Positions 47,069-55,783 of a DNA stretch of 64,000 bases are shown here, piece after piece. Origin of the DNA: Rhodobiaceae bacterium (GTDB taxonomy: Bacteria > Pseudomonadota > Alphaproteobacteria > Parvibaculales > Parvibaculaceae); assembly GCA_003330885.1 (NCBI GenBank), contig CP030277.1, forward strand, positions 1,240,001-1,304,000, read 5' to 3'. How positions within the stretch are numbered: the stretch's first letter is position 1; each line of letters opens with the position of its first letter. A program made the position numbers and the translations under genes. The notes under the pieces were generated by a model. It did not search any database, was not told the origin of the DNA, and saw nothing but the letters and a program-made list of their open reading frames with translations.

Positions 47069-47662
47069 TTAGCCGTCTGAATATGGCTCCATTTTGGTCA
47101 GGTTGAGCGTATATGCCGCACTGCCAAGCTGGTTCATGTGGGTCTTGGTCTCCAGCACACCCTCAAGCCACACCGGTTCCCAACCAAATGGGACTGCGTC
47201 TTCGGCCGTCACATAGACAATCTGATTGGGCGGCGGCGGAGGCACATGAATACAGGCGCCAAAATAGGGAACCAACAAGAATTCGGTTACTTCATTCATC
47301 TGGTTGATGTCGAACGGCACCATAAACCCTGGGATACGGATGGTTTTTCCATTGAGCTCTTCCACCACGTCAAAGGTCCCAAATTGAGTCGCCGGTGGTT
47401 TGCTACCTGTCGGATCATCCGGGTCAGCACCTGGAATTATGTCACCATCTTCCGGCAAATCAGAGATATCAGACTGCGCCTGATCTACTTCGCTAAGCGG
47501 CTCGGCTGCTCCGGCTGCAGCCGCATAGGCCTCCTCCAGCGCCTTTAGACCTTCCGGAGGCATAAGATCCTCCCAGTAAATCACCTCAGGCTCCGCAGCC
47601 GATACAAAAGCCCCGACCGAGCTAAAGCCAAGAGCCACAAAAACAGCCAATAGCAACTTCAT
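47069..47662 (-). CDS. DUF3299 domain-containing exported protein (Zrg-like operon)
   Basis: About 197 residues from ATG 47662, starting with signal peptide MKLLLAVFVALGFSSVGAFVSA. IYWEDLMPPEGLKALEEAY is the DUF3299 start; after an acidic insert, GKTIRIPGFMVPFDINQMNEVTEFLLVPYFGACIHVPPPPPNQIVYV is the family core. DUF3299 genes regularly neighbour a DUF2796 protein and an FtsX-type ABC pair, as here. In Vibrio cholerae, the zinc-regulated zrg operon has this kind of composition. A role in zinc acquisition is inferred. Confidence 0.87.
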   Translation of the reverse strand: MKLLLAVFVALGFSSVGAFVSAAEPEVIYWEDLMPPEGLKALEEAYAAAAGAAEPLSEVDQAQSDISDLPEDGDIIPGADPDDPTGSKPPATQFGTFDVVEELNGKTIRIPGFMVPFDINQMNEVTEFLLVPYFGACIHVPPPPPNQIVYVTAEDAVPFGWEPVWLEGVLETKTHMNQLGSAAYTLNLTKMEPYSDG

Positions 47663-47673
47663 AACATCGCTCC

Positions 47674-48945
47674 TTAGACGCGGATGGTCAGCCCATCCGA
47701 CAGCGACTGACGGTAGGCCCGCCAAGCTGGAAACGCGGCAAGAACGGCCGCAAAGGTGATAACAGCGCCAACAGTTATCAGATCAAATGAGGTGACACTG
47801 AGGCCACCGACAAAGACACCGGTTGCCTCGACAATAATCGGTCCTGCTGCCGCGAGCAGGATCTGCACCAGACAAAGCCCCAATAGGGCGCCCGCGCTGG
47901 CGAGAAAGGCGGATTCGCTTACGAGTAAGAGAGCAACATGGCTCGCCCCTGCCCCAACCGATCGTAGAATTGCCATCTCCCGTCGACGTTCGTTGAGACT
48001 GGTAAGGACATTCGTCATAAGCCCGAGGAGACCTGTCAAAATCACGAAAGTCGCAATCGCTCTCAAAGCCAGTTCAGCCACACCCACCACATCCCAAAGC
48101 TGGGTCAAGGCAACACCGGGTATGATCGCCATCAAAGCTTCTTCATCGTACGTGTTGATGTCTCGTTGAAGCGTGAGGATCGCAATACGGCTGTTCAGAC
48201 CCAAAAACACGGCCGTAACCGAAACTGGCTCGAGATCCGCGGCACGTACATCAGTGGCACTGGGTGCGCGGCTGCCGATAGGTGCCGCCCCGCCTGACCA
48301 GCCCAGATGGATGGCCTCAATCCCTTCGAGTTTGACATGAACGGTTCGATCAAGAGGCGTACCGGTCCTCTCCAGAATACCCACAACCCGAAATGGAAGA
48401 TTGTCATGTTTGGCAAAACTTACAGACCCAATACCGTGGGCGATCACTATCTCCTCACCCAGACCATAGGCGAGTTCAGACGCGACATCCGACCCTAAAA
48501 CCACATCAAATATGTCTTCGAACCGTTTTCCCGCTGAAAATTGCAGGTTCTGTTTGTCGCCGGTTCGGTAGTGATCAAAATAGGCTGGCGTTGTGCCCAT
48601 CACCCGAAATCCACGGTGACTATCGCCAAGAGAAATAGGCACCGCCCAGGCGACTTCGGGTCGGGAAGCGATATCTTCATAGCTCTCCCAGGTCACATTA
48701 TTGGTGGCATCGCCAATTCGGAAAACAGAGTAAAGCAAGAGGTTGAGCGCACCGCTACGGGCACCCACGATCAGGTCGGTCCCCGAAACCGTATTCGAAA
48801 ACCCCGTTTGGGCGCCGGATCGGATCTTCTCAACACCCAGAAACAACGTGACACTAAGGGCGATCGAAAACACCGTCAGCAACGCTGTGACACGTCGGTT
48901 CACAACGCTGCGATAGGCGATGAGTAAAAGAGCGGACATCGGCAT
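47674..48945 (-). CDS. ABC transporter permease, FtsX/MacB type
   Basis: 423 residues. One N-terminal helix (RVTALLTVFSIALSVTLFLGVEK), a periplasmic domain of about 220 residues and three C-terminal helices give the type VII ABC (MacB/LolC) layout. SLNERRREMAILRSVGAGASHVALLLVSES is the coupling motif. Its ATG shares one base with the ATPase stop. Such transporters usually do mechanical work on periplasmic partners rather than import ions through a pore, which is worth remembering for a supposed zinc system. Confidence 0.9.
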   Translation of the reverse strand: MPMSALLLIAYRSVVNRRVTALLTVFSIALSVTLFLGVEKIRSGAQTGFSNTVSGTDLIVGARSGALNLLLYSVFRIGDATNNVTWESYEDIASRPEVAWAVPISLGDSHRGFRVMGTTPAYFDHYRTGDKQNLQFSAGKRFEDIFDVVLGSDVASELAYGLGEEIVIAHGIGSVSFAKHDNLPFRVVGILERTGTPLDRTVHVKLEGIEAIHLGWSGGAAPIGSRAPSATDVRAADLEPVSVTAVFLGLNSRIAILTLQRDINTYDEEALMAIIPGVALTQLWDVVGVAELALRAIATFVILTGLLGLMTNVLTSLNERRREMAILRSVGAGASHVALLLVSESAFLASAGALLGLCLVQILLAAAGPIIVEATGVFVGGLSVTSFDLITVGAVITFAAVLAAFPAWRAYRQSLSDGLTIRV

Positions 48946-49682
48946 CAGACGGCTTCTTTCATGTCGGCCCGGTTAATCTCGGTGAGCGCCACGGTCCGAT
49001 CAAAGCTATTCGCCAGAGATAGGTCGTGGCTGACAAAAACCAACGTGGCACCACTAGCAGCACACTCCGCAGACAGCAGATCGATGAAGATATTTCGATG
49101 GTCTGCGTCGAGCGCAGATGTCGGTTCGTCTGCGATAATCAGCTCTGGCTGGCCAATCAGGGCACGCGCAGCAGCAACCCGTTGCTGCTGTCCGACGCTT
49201 AGGTCCGTCACAGGGCGTTCCATTGCCGCACCTGGCAGTCCAAGGTTCTTAAGAAGCCGGTTGGTTTCAGGTCCAACGCCGCCTGCCTCTGCAGCCAGCG
49301 CGGCTCGTACGCTTGAAAAGCGACAGGACAACGCGACATTGTCTCTAACTGAAAGATAAGGAAGGAGGTTAAACATCTGAAAAATAATGCCGAGATGATC
49401 TGCCCGGAAGCGGTCGCGTGCCCGACCGCTTAGGCTTGCAAGATCCTGCCCCAAAACACTCAGCCCGCCTGCCCCAGGTAACAGAACACCGCCAAGCAGA
49501 CCAAGCAAAGTGCTCTTGCCGCTGCCGCTGGGACCGTGGAGAAAAACTCGTTCCCCACGGTCAATGCGCAAGTCCGCAATGTCGAGCAATGGCGTACCGC
49601 CATCCCAAGAAAACACGAGATCTTTGATGACCACCGCGCTTTCCGCCGTCTTTTGACGTGCTTCTGCTCGACTTGCGTCCAT
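48945..49682 (-). CDS. ABC transporter ATP-binding protein (LolD/MacB type)
   Basis: 245 residues. Walker A GPSGSGKSTLLGLLGG, Q-loop FQMFNLLPYLSV, signature LSVGQQQRVAAARAL, Walker B LIIADEPTSALD and the switch His in VFVSHDLSLA are all intact. NLLPYLSVRDNVALSCRFS matches the LolD-type subfamily that pairs with FtsX permeases. The ATG shares a base with the stop of the DUF2796 gene and the stop overlaps the permease ATG. Confidence 0.94.
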   Translation of the reverse strand: MDASRAEARQKTAESAVVIKDLVFSWDGGTPLLDIADLRIDRGERVFLHGPSGSGKSTLLGLLGGVLLPGAGGLSVLGQDLASLSGRARDRFRADHLGIIFQMFNLLPYLSVRDNVALSCRFSSVRAALAAEAGGVGPETNRLLKNLGLPGAAMERPVTDLSVGQQQRVAAARALIGQPELIIADEPTSALDADHRNIFIDLLSAECAASGATLVFVSHDLSLANSFDRTVALTEINRADMKEAV

Positions 49683-50350
49683 TATTTAACCTCAAACTCC
49701 GACGCAGCGCCGGTGAGCTCAGCGGAGATTTGATGGTCATCACTCAAGAAAACAGCTTCGATTTCCTCGATCCCGGACCAATGCTCAAAAAAGGAAACGG
49801 AGACTCCAGAGAGTTGGTCAGGCGTTACACAATTGAACGTGTACGTCGCCTCAAACTCGGCATGTGCATCCTCACCTTTGTGTTCATCGCCCTCATGATG
49901 GTCGTCCTCATGATGGTCGTCCTCGTGGTGGCCGGTCTCGTGAGCCTCTGCAAGGAGTCCCTCTGCTTCAACATCGGCGTCTGAGAGAGAGCACCCTGCT
50001 CCTTTGAGCTCAATCAGCTCTGCGCCCATACCAAGCTTTTCAACCGCCGCTTTCACCGCTGCAATTTCATCGGCATCTTTAGCTTCATGCTCAAAGCCGA
50101 CAATATTCATGCCCGGCGACGTGAACTCAGCAATGAGCTGGTTGCCATCAACGGCCATGGCGAGTTTTGCGGCACCATGCTCATGAGATTCCGCGTGACG
50201 TTTCTCTGCATCATGGTCGTGATCGTGGTCACCATGGGAAGCTGCAAAACCAGATGTCGCGATAAGGCAAGTTCCCAGAGCTGCAACAACCGCGCCTGAA
50301 TGGTGTTTTGGACGCCTATTAGTGCGTCCCTTCTTCAAAAGGATAGACAT
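49682..50350 (-). CDS. His-rich DUF2796 (ZrgA-like) zinc-binding protein
   Basis: 222 residues from ATG 50350 with a GGAG site; ATG 50362 is also possible. The N-terminus has a signal peptide (VVAALGTCLIATSGFAA). Immediately after it is ASHGDHDHDHDAEKRHAESH, and near residues 140-165 is a second His/Asp/Glu block with repeated HHEDD units. Between them lies GAAKLAMAVDGNQLIAEFTSPGMNIVGFEHEA, the DUF2796 core. Family members bind zinc in the periplasm. First of four coupled genes of the putative uptake operon. Confidence 0.9.
   Translation of the reverse strand: MSILLKKGRTNRRPKHHSGAVVAALGTCLIATSGFAASHGDHDHDHDAEKRHAESHEHGAAKLAMAVDGNQLIAEFTSPGMNIVGFEHEAKDADEIAAVKAAVEKLGMGAELIELKGAGCSLSDADVEAEGLLAEAHETGHHEDDHHEDDHHEGDEHKGEDAHAEFEATYTFNCVTPDQLSGVSVSFFEHWSGIEEIEAVFLSDDHQISAELTGAASEFEVK
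49891..49935. repeat. 15-base tandem repeat coding a His/Asp/Glu block
   Basis: Two identical units CCTCATGATGGTCGT at 49891-49905 and 49906-49920, and a degenerate third to 49935. On the minus strand each unit codes for five residues of the HHEDD type inside the DUF2796 protein. Copy-number change would alter the number of metal-binding residues without shifting the frame. Confidence 0.8.
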
Positions 50351-50391
50351 ACTTTTCTCCATTTCGCCCGATTTAGGCGCTGATCAAAAAT

Positions 50392-50796
50392 TCAGGATGA
50401 GAGAAAAGATGGGGGTCCTCTGGCGGCAGCTTTCTGCCACTCAGCACCATAGAGCGCCGCACGACCGGGTTGATACACAGTCAAATCAAAGCGCGGCGCA
50501 TCGCCAAGGATCGCCGGCGCAAACGCGAGTTTATCCAGCTTGTCGCAATACACGTCCAGATCGCAAAAGCGTTCAGGTGAGCGCTCTTCCGGAGACTTTG
50601 ACGTATCATATCCAAAGACGTCCAAGACAGGCGTATCAAACGCGATAAGGGCTTTGGGAGCATGGTTGTGAGATGCAAAACCGTATGTCGCCCCATGGTA
50701 GAGGGACGCAATCTGAAGCCCGATAAACAGGAGGGCTAATCCAATGGAAAACGGTCTCGACACAAAATGCCTGCTTGTAGAAAAGAACCTGCGCAT
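50392..50796 (-). CDS. Small membrane-anchored hypothetical protein at head of zinc operon
   Basis: 134 residues. One membrane helix at about 16-33 (FSIGLALLFIGLQIASLYHG) and a periplasmic part with FCDLDVYCDKLDKLAF, containing two Cys, and a final AARGPPSF. The ARGPP-type ending recalls small DUF2946-like metal-related proteins, but this is weak. It lies 41 bases before the DUF2796 gene and may be the fifth member of the zinc operon. Confidence 0.6.
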   Translation of the reverse strand: MRRFFSTSRHFVSRPFSIGLALLFIGLQIASLYHGATYGFASHNHAPKALIAFDTPVLDVFGYDTSKSPEERSPERFCDLDVYCDKLDKLAFAPAILGDAPRFDLTVYQPGRAALYGAEWQKAAARGPPSFLSS

Positions 50797-50826
50797 TGAA
50801 CGCGAAAAACCGCTGAAATGCTAGCC

Positions 50827-51477
50827 TTAACCTTCAGGCCAGGCCGTTCTGCGTGCACTTTCTCTGCTGCCGAGATAGGACATCCACCTGGTTACGTTCA
50901 CAGAGTGATGAAGCATCACTTTTCCCTCTGCCGTATGGGCCACAGCCATCCAGGTACAAAATAAATAGATATCAGCGAGGGTTAAACGATCTGACGCAAT
51001 GAAGGTGCGCCCCTCCAAGGCCGTTTCGAGCAAACCCAACTGATATTGGATGGTGGGCAGCGCTTTCTCGACACGCATTTCATCAACCGGACGCCCCATC
51101 AGGGGCGCAATAAGCCGGGGCATGACCAAGCCAAACTCCGTTGTCGGAAACATATAGGCCTGAACAAAGCCCATCCACTTGGTCATCTCCGCCCGTTCCA
51201 ATGGGTCATCAGGCACGAGCGAAGCCCCATCAAACACATCATCCAGATACCGACAGATCGCGTCACTCTCGATGAGGAGGTGCCCGTTCACTTCCACCGC
51301 GGGTGTCTTTGCGAAAGGGTGTCGAGCAATGTGCTCTGCCGAGGACGAGTCCGTTGGGATCAACCTCCAGTCGAGCCCTTTCTCAATCGCCACCATGGCG
51401 ACGATCCGTCCAAAGGTCGAAACCTCCGCTGCAAAAATCGTGATCTCCGACAAGCTCTGCCCCTTTATTTCTGCCAT
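50827..51477 (-). CDS. Glutathione S-transferase family protein
   Basis: 216 residues from ATG 51477; the longer open frame to 51699 runs into the divergent gene and looks non-coding. ITIFAAEVSTFGRIVAMVAIEKGLDWRLIP is a thioredoxin-fold start, FAKTPAVEVNGHLLIESDAICRYLDD holds the cis-Pro and glutathione-binding ES, and LTLADIYLFCTW is the helical-domain motif. It is 30 bases upstream of the small protein gene, so read-through into the zinc operon is possible. Confidence 0.9.
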   Translation of the reverse strand: MAEIKGQSLSEITIFAAEVSTFGRIVAMVAIEKGLDWRLIPTDSSSAEHIARHPFAKTPAVEVNGHLLIESDAICRYLDDVFDGASLVPDDPLERAEMTKWMGFVQAYMFPTTEFGLVMPRLIAPLMGRPVDEMRVEKALPTIQYQLGLLETALEGRTFIASDRLTLADIYLFCTWMAVAHTAEGKVMLHHSVNVTRWMSYLGSRESARRTAWPEG

Positions 51478-51534
51478 TTTTGAATCATGTGCCAAAACCC
51501 GCCTATTCTGAAGGTCCAAATCAGGAGGAACACC

Positions 51535-52581
51535 ATGACCACAATTGGCGGACTGCCACTCATCACACTTTCTGGCGGCCCCGCCGACCGCGGCGCTCAA
51601 CATGGAACCGCCCTTAAAGAGCGCATCCATCGCATGATTGAGGTTTATGGTTCCTTCTTCGGACGCCCCGAAAGCGAGATCTTCGATATCGCAGGCCATT
51701 TCAAATCCGTCATCAATAACTTTGAGCCAGACTATGGAACGGAAATCGAGGCGATCGCAGAAGCGGCCAATGTTAATCCGCTCTGGATCTATGCCTTAAA
51801 CGCAAGAAGCGAGTTCCTCTCCTTTGTGCCCGCCACCGAATGCACAGTCATGCATTTCGGCGGCACCCCGCTCCTTGGCCAGAACTGGGATTGGGAAGAA
51901 CGGCTCGAACCGCTCATTGCTCTTGCCCGAATTGAACGAACAGACGGGCCTTCCATCCTCATGATGACGGAACCGGGCATCCTTGGAAAAATCGGATTGA
52001 ATGACGCGGGTGTCGGTGTCTGCTTCAACTTCCTCCACATCAACCGCCCGACCAATGGTGTGCCCATTCACATTCTTCTTCGGTCAATTCTGGAATGCCC
52101 GTCCATCGAAGCCGTCAGAGAAACGATCGACCGCGCAGGTCCAGGACGGTCTGCAAACATTCTGGTCGCCGATGAGAAAGGCAACCGCTTTGACATGGAA
52201 TTCGCCGCGACAGAACAAATAGAAGTCGATGATCCAGGTGATGTGATCGCCCATACCAATCACTATCTCGACCCAGAGATGTTTTCGATGCCGCACATCC
52301 TGGAGAACTCCACGCTCCGCCTCAACCGTGCCTATACCTTGGCCAAGGAAACGGAAACGCGAGACAGAGCGACCATGGCCCGCATGTTGTCCGACACAGA
52401 AAATCCCGGCAATTCAATTTGCCAGACCTATCGAGAGCGTGAGCCCTTAGGAAATATGGGAACCGTTTGCACCCTCACGATGGATCTCGCAGCGCGCAAC
52501 ATGGACATTCGGTTGGGCAATGACGCGTCTGCACCGCTCGAACGCGTTGAACTTCACGCACAACGCGCGGCCGCCGAGTAG
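51535..52581 (+). CDS. C45 family autoproteolytic acyltransferase/hydrolase
   Basis: 348 residues from ATG 51535, which has a perfect AGGAGG site. The protein resembles acyl-CoA:6-aminopenicillanate acyltransferase (C45, Ntn hydrolase). SGGPADRGAQHGTALKERIH opens it, and ALNARSEFLSFVPATECTVM leads to the likely nucleophile Cys103, exposed by self-cleavage. GQNWDWEERL, GLNDAGVGVCFNFL and HTNHYLDPEM follow in family order. Bacterial homologues hydrolyse N-acyl amides; the natural substrate is unknown. Divergent from the GST. Confidence 0.9.
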   Translation: MTTIGGLPLITLSGGPADRGAQHGTALKERIHRMIEVYGSFFGRPESEIFDIAGHFKSVINNFEPDYGTEIEAIAEAANVNPLWIYALNARSEFLSFVPATECTVMHFGGTPLLGQNWDWEERLEPLIALARIERTDGPSILMMTEPGILGKIGLNDAGVGVCFNFLHINRPTNGVPIHILLRSILECPSIEAVRETIDRAGPGRSANILVADEKGNRFDMEFAATEQIEVDDPGDVIAHTNHYLDPEMFSMPHILENSTLRLNRAYTLAKETETRDRATMARMLSDTENPGNSICQTYREREPLGNMGTVCTLTMDLAARNMDIRLGNDASAPLERVELHAQRAAAE

Positions 52582-52593
52582 CAAGCATGAGTC

Positions 52594-53931
52594 TCAGCCA
52601 CTTGTCTGTTCCTGGCGCCTGAGTTCAGCTTGCAGCTCCGCCTGCCGCTTTTGATCAAGCGGGAAATTCCACATGATTACGAATATCGCCAGGTGAGCGA
52701 GTCCGGTTATTCCGCCAAGCAGGTAGCGCACGCCGTCCAAAGACGCCTGATCGTTTGCTGCACCAGCGGAGAACCCGATCAACGCCAATAGCGGATAGGC
52801 GATGCCGACGGCCAGAGCCAAACCCAGTTTCCCTGTCATCGTCAGCATGGAAAAGAACAATGCGCCTCTGTTCTGACCTGTCGCGACATGGTCTTCATCG
52901 ATGACGTCAGCCATCATCGAACGGGTCAGCGACCCAGCAGCGCCGTTGTTCACACCGATCAGAACGAAAACCAGGATGCTCCACATAAATTGCTCGGGAG
53001 GCAAAAAGACTACAAGAACCGAAGCAATGGATTGAACAAGTGTACCCCAGCAAAAAGCTCGGTGTTTGCCGACGTGATAGGAAAGCTTCATCCAAACAGG
53101 TAGAAAAGCGACCGACGAAACAAAGATGATGAGCAAGAACGGGCTGGCTGCCTCAGGCATCAACAGCACTTGCCCAACAAAGAAGAAATGCAACGAACCG
53201 GCTGCACCTGCCTGAAGTCCAAAAAGAAGATCAGCGAGTAGAACACGCCTAAGAGCAAAACTGCTGAAGAGCACTCTAATGGATTTCAAAAACCCAATTG
53301 GTTTTGGCGGAACAAAAGCAGGTTCGTTAACCGACCTCAGCGCGAACACCACTAGAAACGGGATCGGCACAAAGATGAACCATGCCATGGTCGATGCTTG
53401 CCCTGCAATCGTTGGACTATCCGCCACACGGTCATAAATCACCGGGACAAAAAGGATCAGCAAGGCGCCGGTCAATCCTAAACCTTGGACCACACCCAAT
53501 ATGCGTGTCCGCTGATGGTATTGCCCAGACAGTTCGCTCGCCCACGCTGTATGGGAGAGCGTAAAAAATGTCCAGCCCACGTAAAGCAGGAGCATGCTCA
53601 AAACGAGATAAGTTGGACTGACCCCGATCGGTGGGTTGAAAACAAACAGGCCGCCGAGCAGCAAAATGGGAACTGACAGCACCAGGATTGGTCGCCGCCT
53701 TCCCCAGCGTGACTTCACGTGATCCCCGAGAACCCCAAGGATTGGGTCTGTGCCCATATCGAACAGCCGCACCATCATGAAAAGAAAACCGACAAGCGCC
53801 AGGTCAATTCCCATCTCCGCATAGAGCGGCGGAAGAAAAATGATCAACGGTAGACCCAAGGACCCAACAGCAAGAGCGGGTGACCCAAAACCAAAAACGC
53901 GCCTCAGTGGGATCTCACCTTTTTCTAACGC
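52594..53931 (-). CDS. MFS transporter, GPH (melibiose carrier) type
   Basis: About 445 residues from GTG 53931, which has a GGGGGG site upstream and gives the usual short GPH N-terminus; an ATG at 53982 adds 17 residues. Twelve membrane helices. IPLRRVFGFGSPALAVGSLGLPLIIFLPPLYAEMG and MVRLFDMGTDPILGVLGDHVKSRWGRRRPIL are the sodium or proton symporter signature. NNGAAGSLTRSMMADVIDEDHVATG is the second-half signature. Substrate is probably a sugar or glycoside. Divergent from the sulfatase gene. Confidence 0.9.
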   Translation of the reverse strand, partial: ALEKGEIPLRRVFGFGSPALAVGSLGLPLIIFLPPLYAEMGIDLALVGFLFMMVRLFDMGTDPILGVLGDHVKSRWGRRRPILVLSVPILLLGGLFVFNPPIGVSPTYLVLSMLLLYVGWTFFTLSHTAWASELSGQYHQRTRILGVVQGLGLTGALLILFVPVIYDRVADSPTIAGQASTMAWFIFVPIPFLVVFALRSVNEPAFVPPKPIGFLKSIRVLFSSFALRRVLLADLLFGLQAGAAGSLHFFFVGQVLLMPEAASPFLLIIFVSSVAFLPVWMKLSYHVGKHRAFCWGTLVQSIASVLVVFLPPEQFMWSILVFVLIGVNNGAAGSLTRSMMADVIDEDHVATGQNRGALFFSMLTMTGKLGLALAVGIAYPLLALIGFSAGAANDQASLDGVRYLLGGITGLAHLAIFVIMWNFPLDQKRQAELQAELRRQEQTSG

Positions 53932-54109
53932 CACGAATAATTCCCCCCAAAGCAAGCCAGCTGGAAAAAGTCGCTGTATCATTACCCAGCTTGCAATTGC
54001 GAGATATTGGGTGAATTCATCACGCGGTCAACAGCCAGCGCTAAGACTCCGGCCCAGAAAAATCCGGCGCCGTCTGGTCAAGAATGACTAAGTAACTCAG
54101 GACAGAAAA

Positions 54110-55675
54110 ATGGTGCAGTCACAACCTAACATCCTCCTCATCATCACAGATCAGCATCGCGCAGATCACACAGGTTTTGGGGGAAACAGTCTCGTACAAA
54201 CACCAAACCTCGACAGGATCGCATCGTCGGGTACTGTGTTTGACAAGGCGTATGTCGCCAATCCGATCTGCATGCCGAACCGCTCGTCAATTTTGACTGG
54301 GGTGGTGCCGTCCTCTCATGGCGTGCGTTACAATGGGCTTCCCTTAGATACGAGTTTCGAGACCTTTGTCCGAATCGCGCGAGATGCTGGGTACAAGACG
54401 TCTCTAGTCGGGAAATCCCATCTGCAAAACATGAATGATGGACCGGGTATTGCGACCGCCCTATTCAAAGACAGTCCACAGAAAGACGTCTGGCGACAAA
54501 CGGCGCCTGAGGGATGGGATCAATATGAACTCGACGAGCGCCATAAATCCGAAAAGGTCGACATCCCGGAAGATTTCTATGGTTTTGATGATCTCGCCCT
54601 GACTGTCCAGCACTCGGACTATTGCAGTGGTCACTACTATCAGTGGCTTATCGACAAAGGCGTAAAGCCGGAAACCATTCAAGGTCTTGAGGTTGCACAG
54701 AACTATTCCGGCAATTGGCAGCAGGTCTGGAAAACGTCTGTCCCTGAAGAGCTATATCCGACCACCTATGTTGCTGATGAAACGGTACGGCGCATTGAGC
54801 ACGCAGCGACCGAAGCAGCGCCGTACCTCATCCAGTGTTCCTTCCCTGATCCGCATCACCCGTTTACCCCGCCCGGCAAGTATTTCGATATGTATGACCC
54901 GGCAGACGTCGCCCTACCCCAAACATTCAACCAGGATCATTCGAAGTCACCTGGCATGTTTCAATCAATGATTGAGACACGCGGTTCGCAGCTCTTCAAA
55001 ATGGCGCCATTCTCTCCAACAGAAGAGCAGTTTCGGGATATGGCGGCAAAAGAATACGGCATGATCACCATGATTGATGATGCCGTCGGGCGGGTGCTGC
55101 AGGCGTTGGAGAAAAGCGGACTGGCAGACGATACGATCGTCATCTTCACGTCAGACCACGGTGACGTCTTCGGCGATCATGGGCTCATGCTCAAAAGCAC
55201 CATGCATTATGAGGGTGTCATCCGCGTGCCATTGGCAATCTCCGGGCCGGGCATAAACAGCGCCCGCTCTACATCATTGGTGAGTTCGCTGGACATTGGC
55301 TCAACAATTCTCGACCTAATTGGAGAAGAAGCGCGCTTTGGCACCCAGGGCCAGAGTCTCCGGCCAGTGCTTGATGATCCCACCACAGCGATCCGGGACC
55401 AAATCCTTGTCGAGGAAGAGCAGATCTTCCCCGACCCTGATACTGGGCGGCAAATCAACATGCGATCGGTTGTGACGAGCAACGGACGGCTCACTGTAAA
55501 AAGCCGGCAACCGCTGGTCGGCGAGCTTTACGATTTCCAAAACGATCCTCTCGAAACCAACAACCTGTTCGACGATGGTGCCGCCAACGGCCTGAAGACG
55601 GAAATGATGGATCGCTTGGTCGACACAATGATGACCCATTCAACATCGCTCAGGCGCCCACTCGCAATGGCCTAA
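54110..55675 (+). CDS. Sulfatase (Cys-type)
   Basis: 521 residues, no signal peptide. NILLIITDQHRADHTGFGG supplies metal-binding Asp. NPICMPNRSSILTG carries CxPxR with Cys54 as the formylglycine site. DPHHPFTPP and FTSDHGDVFGDHGLM complete the metal and sulfate site. The MPNR variant and cytoplasmic location recall choline-sulfatase and phosphonate-monoester-hydrolase relatives. It is divergent from the GPH-type carrier, so uptake and intracellular desulfation of one compound is possible but not shown. Confidence 0.93.
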   Translation: MVQSQPNILLIITDQHRADHTGFGGNSLVQTPNLDRIASSGTVFDKAYVANPICMPNRSSILTGVVPSSHGVRYNGLPLDTSFETFVRIARDAGYKTSLVGKSHLQNMNDGPGIATALFKDSPQKDVWRQTAPEGWDQYELDERHKSEKVDIPEDFYGFDDLALTVQHSDYCSGHYYQWLIDKGVKPETIQGLEVAQNYSGNWQQVWKTSVPEELYPTTYVADETVRRIEHAATEAAPYLIQCSFPDPHHPFTPPGKYFDMYDPADVALPQTFNQDHSKSPGMFQSMIETRGSQLFKMAPFSPTEEQFRDMAAKEYGMITMIDDAVGRVLQALEKSGLADDTIVIFTSDHGDVFGDHGLMLKSTMHYEGVIRVPLAISGPGINSARSTSLVSSLDIGSTILDLIGEEARFGTQGQSLRPVLDDPTTAIRDQILVEEEQIFPDPDTGRQINMRSVVTSNGRLTVKSRQPLVGELYDFQNDPLETNNLFDDGAANGLKTEMMDRLVDTMMTHSTSLRRPLAMA

Positions 55676-55783
55676 GCAGGCAATGCACCTCACACAGAAT
55701 AAACCAGCTGTGAGGGAGGTTGAATTGCTTCTGTAGGCGCTGTCAGACACGTTCGAGATATAGAAACCAGTCTCGGACGCACG

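Noticed and set aside
55688-55715. Hairpin CCTCACA/TGTGAGG after the second sulfatase
   Set aside because: The 14-base loop and lack of a T run make it a poor terminator; left out as a feature.
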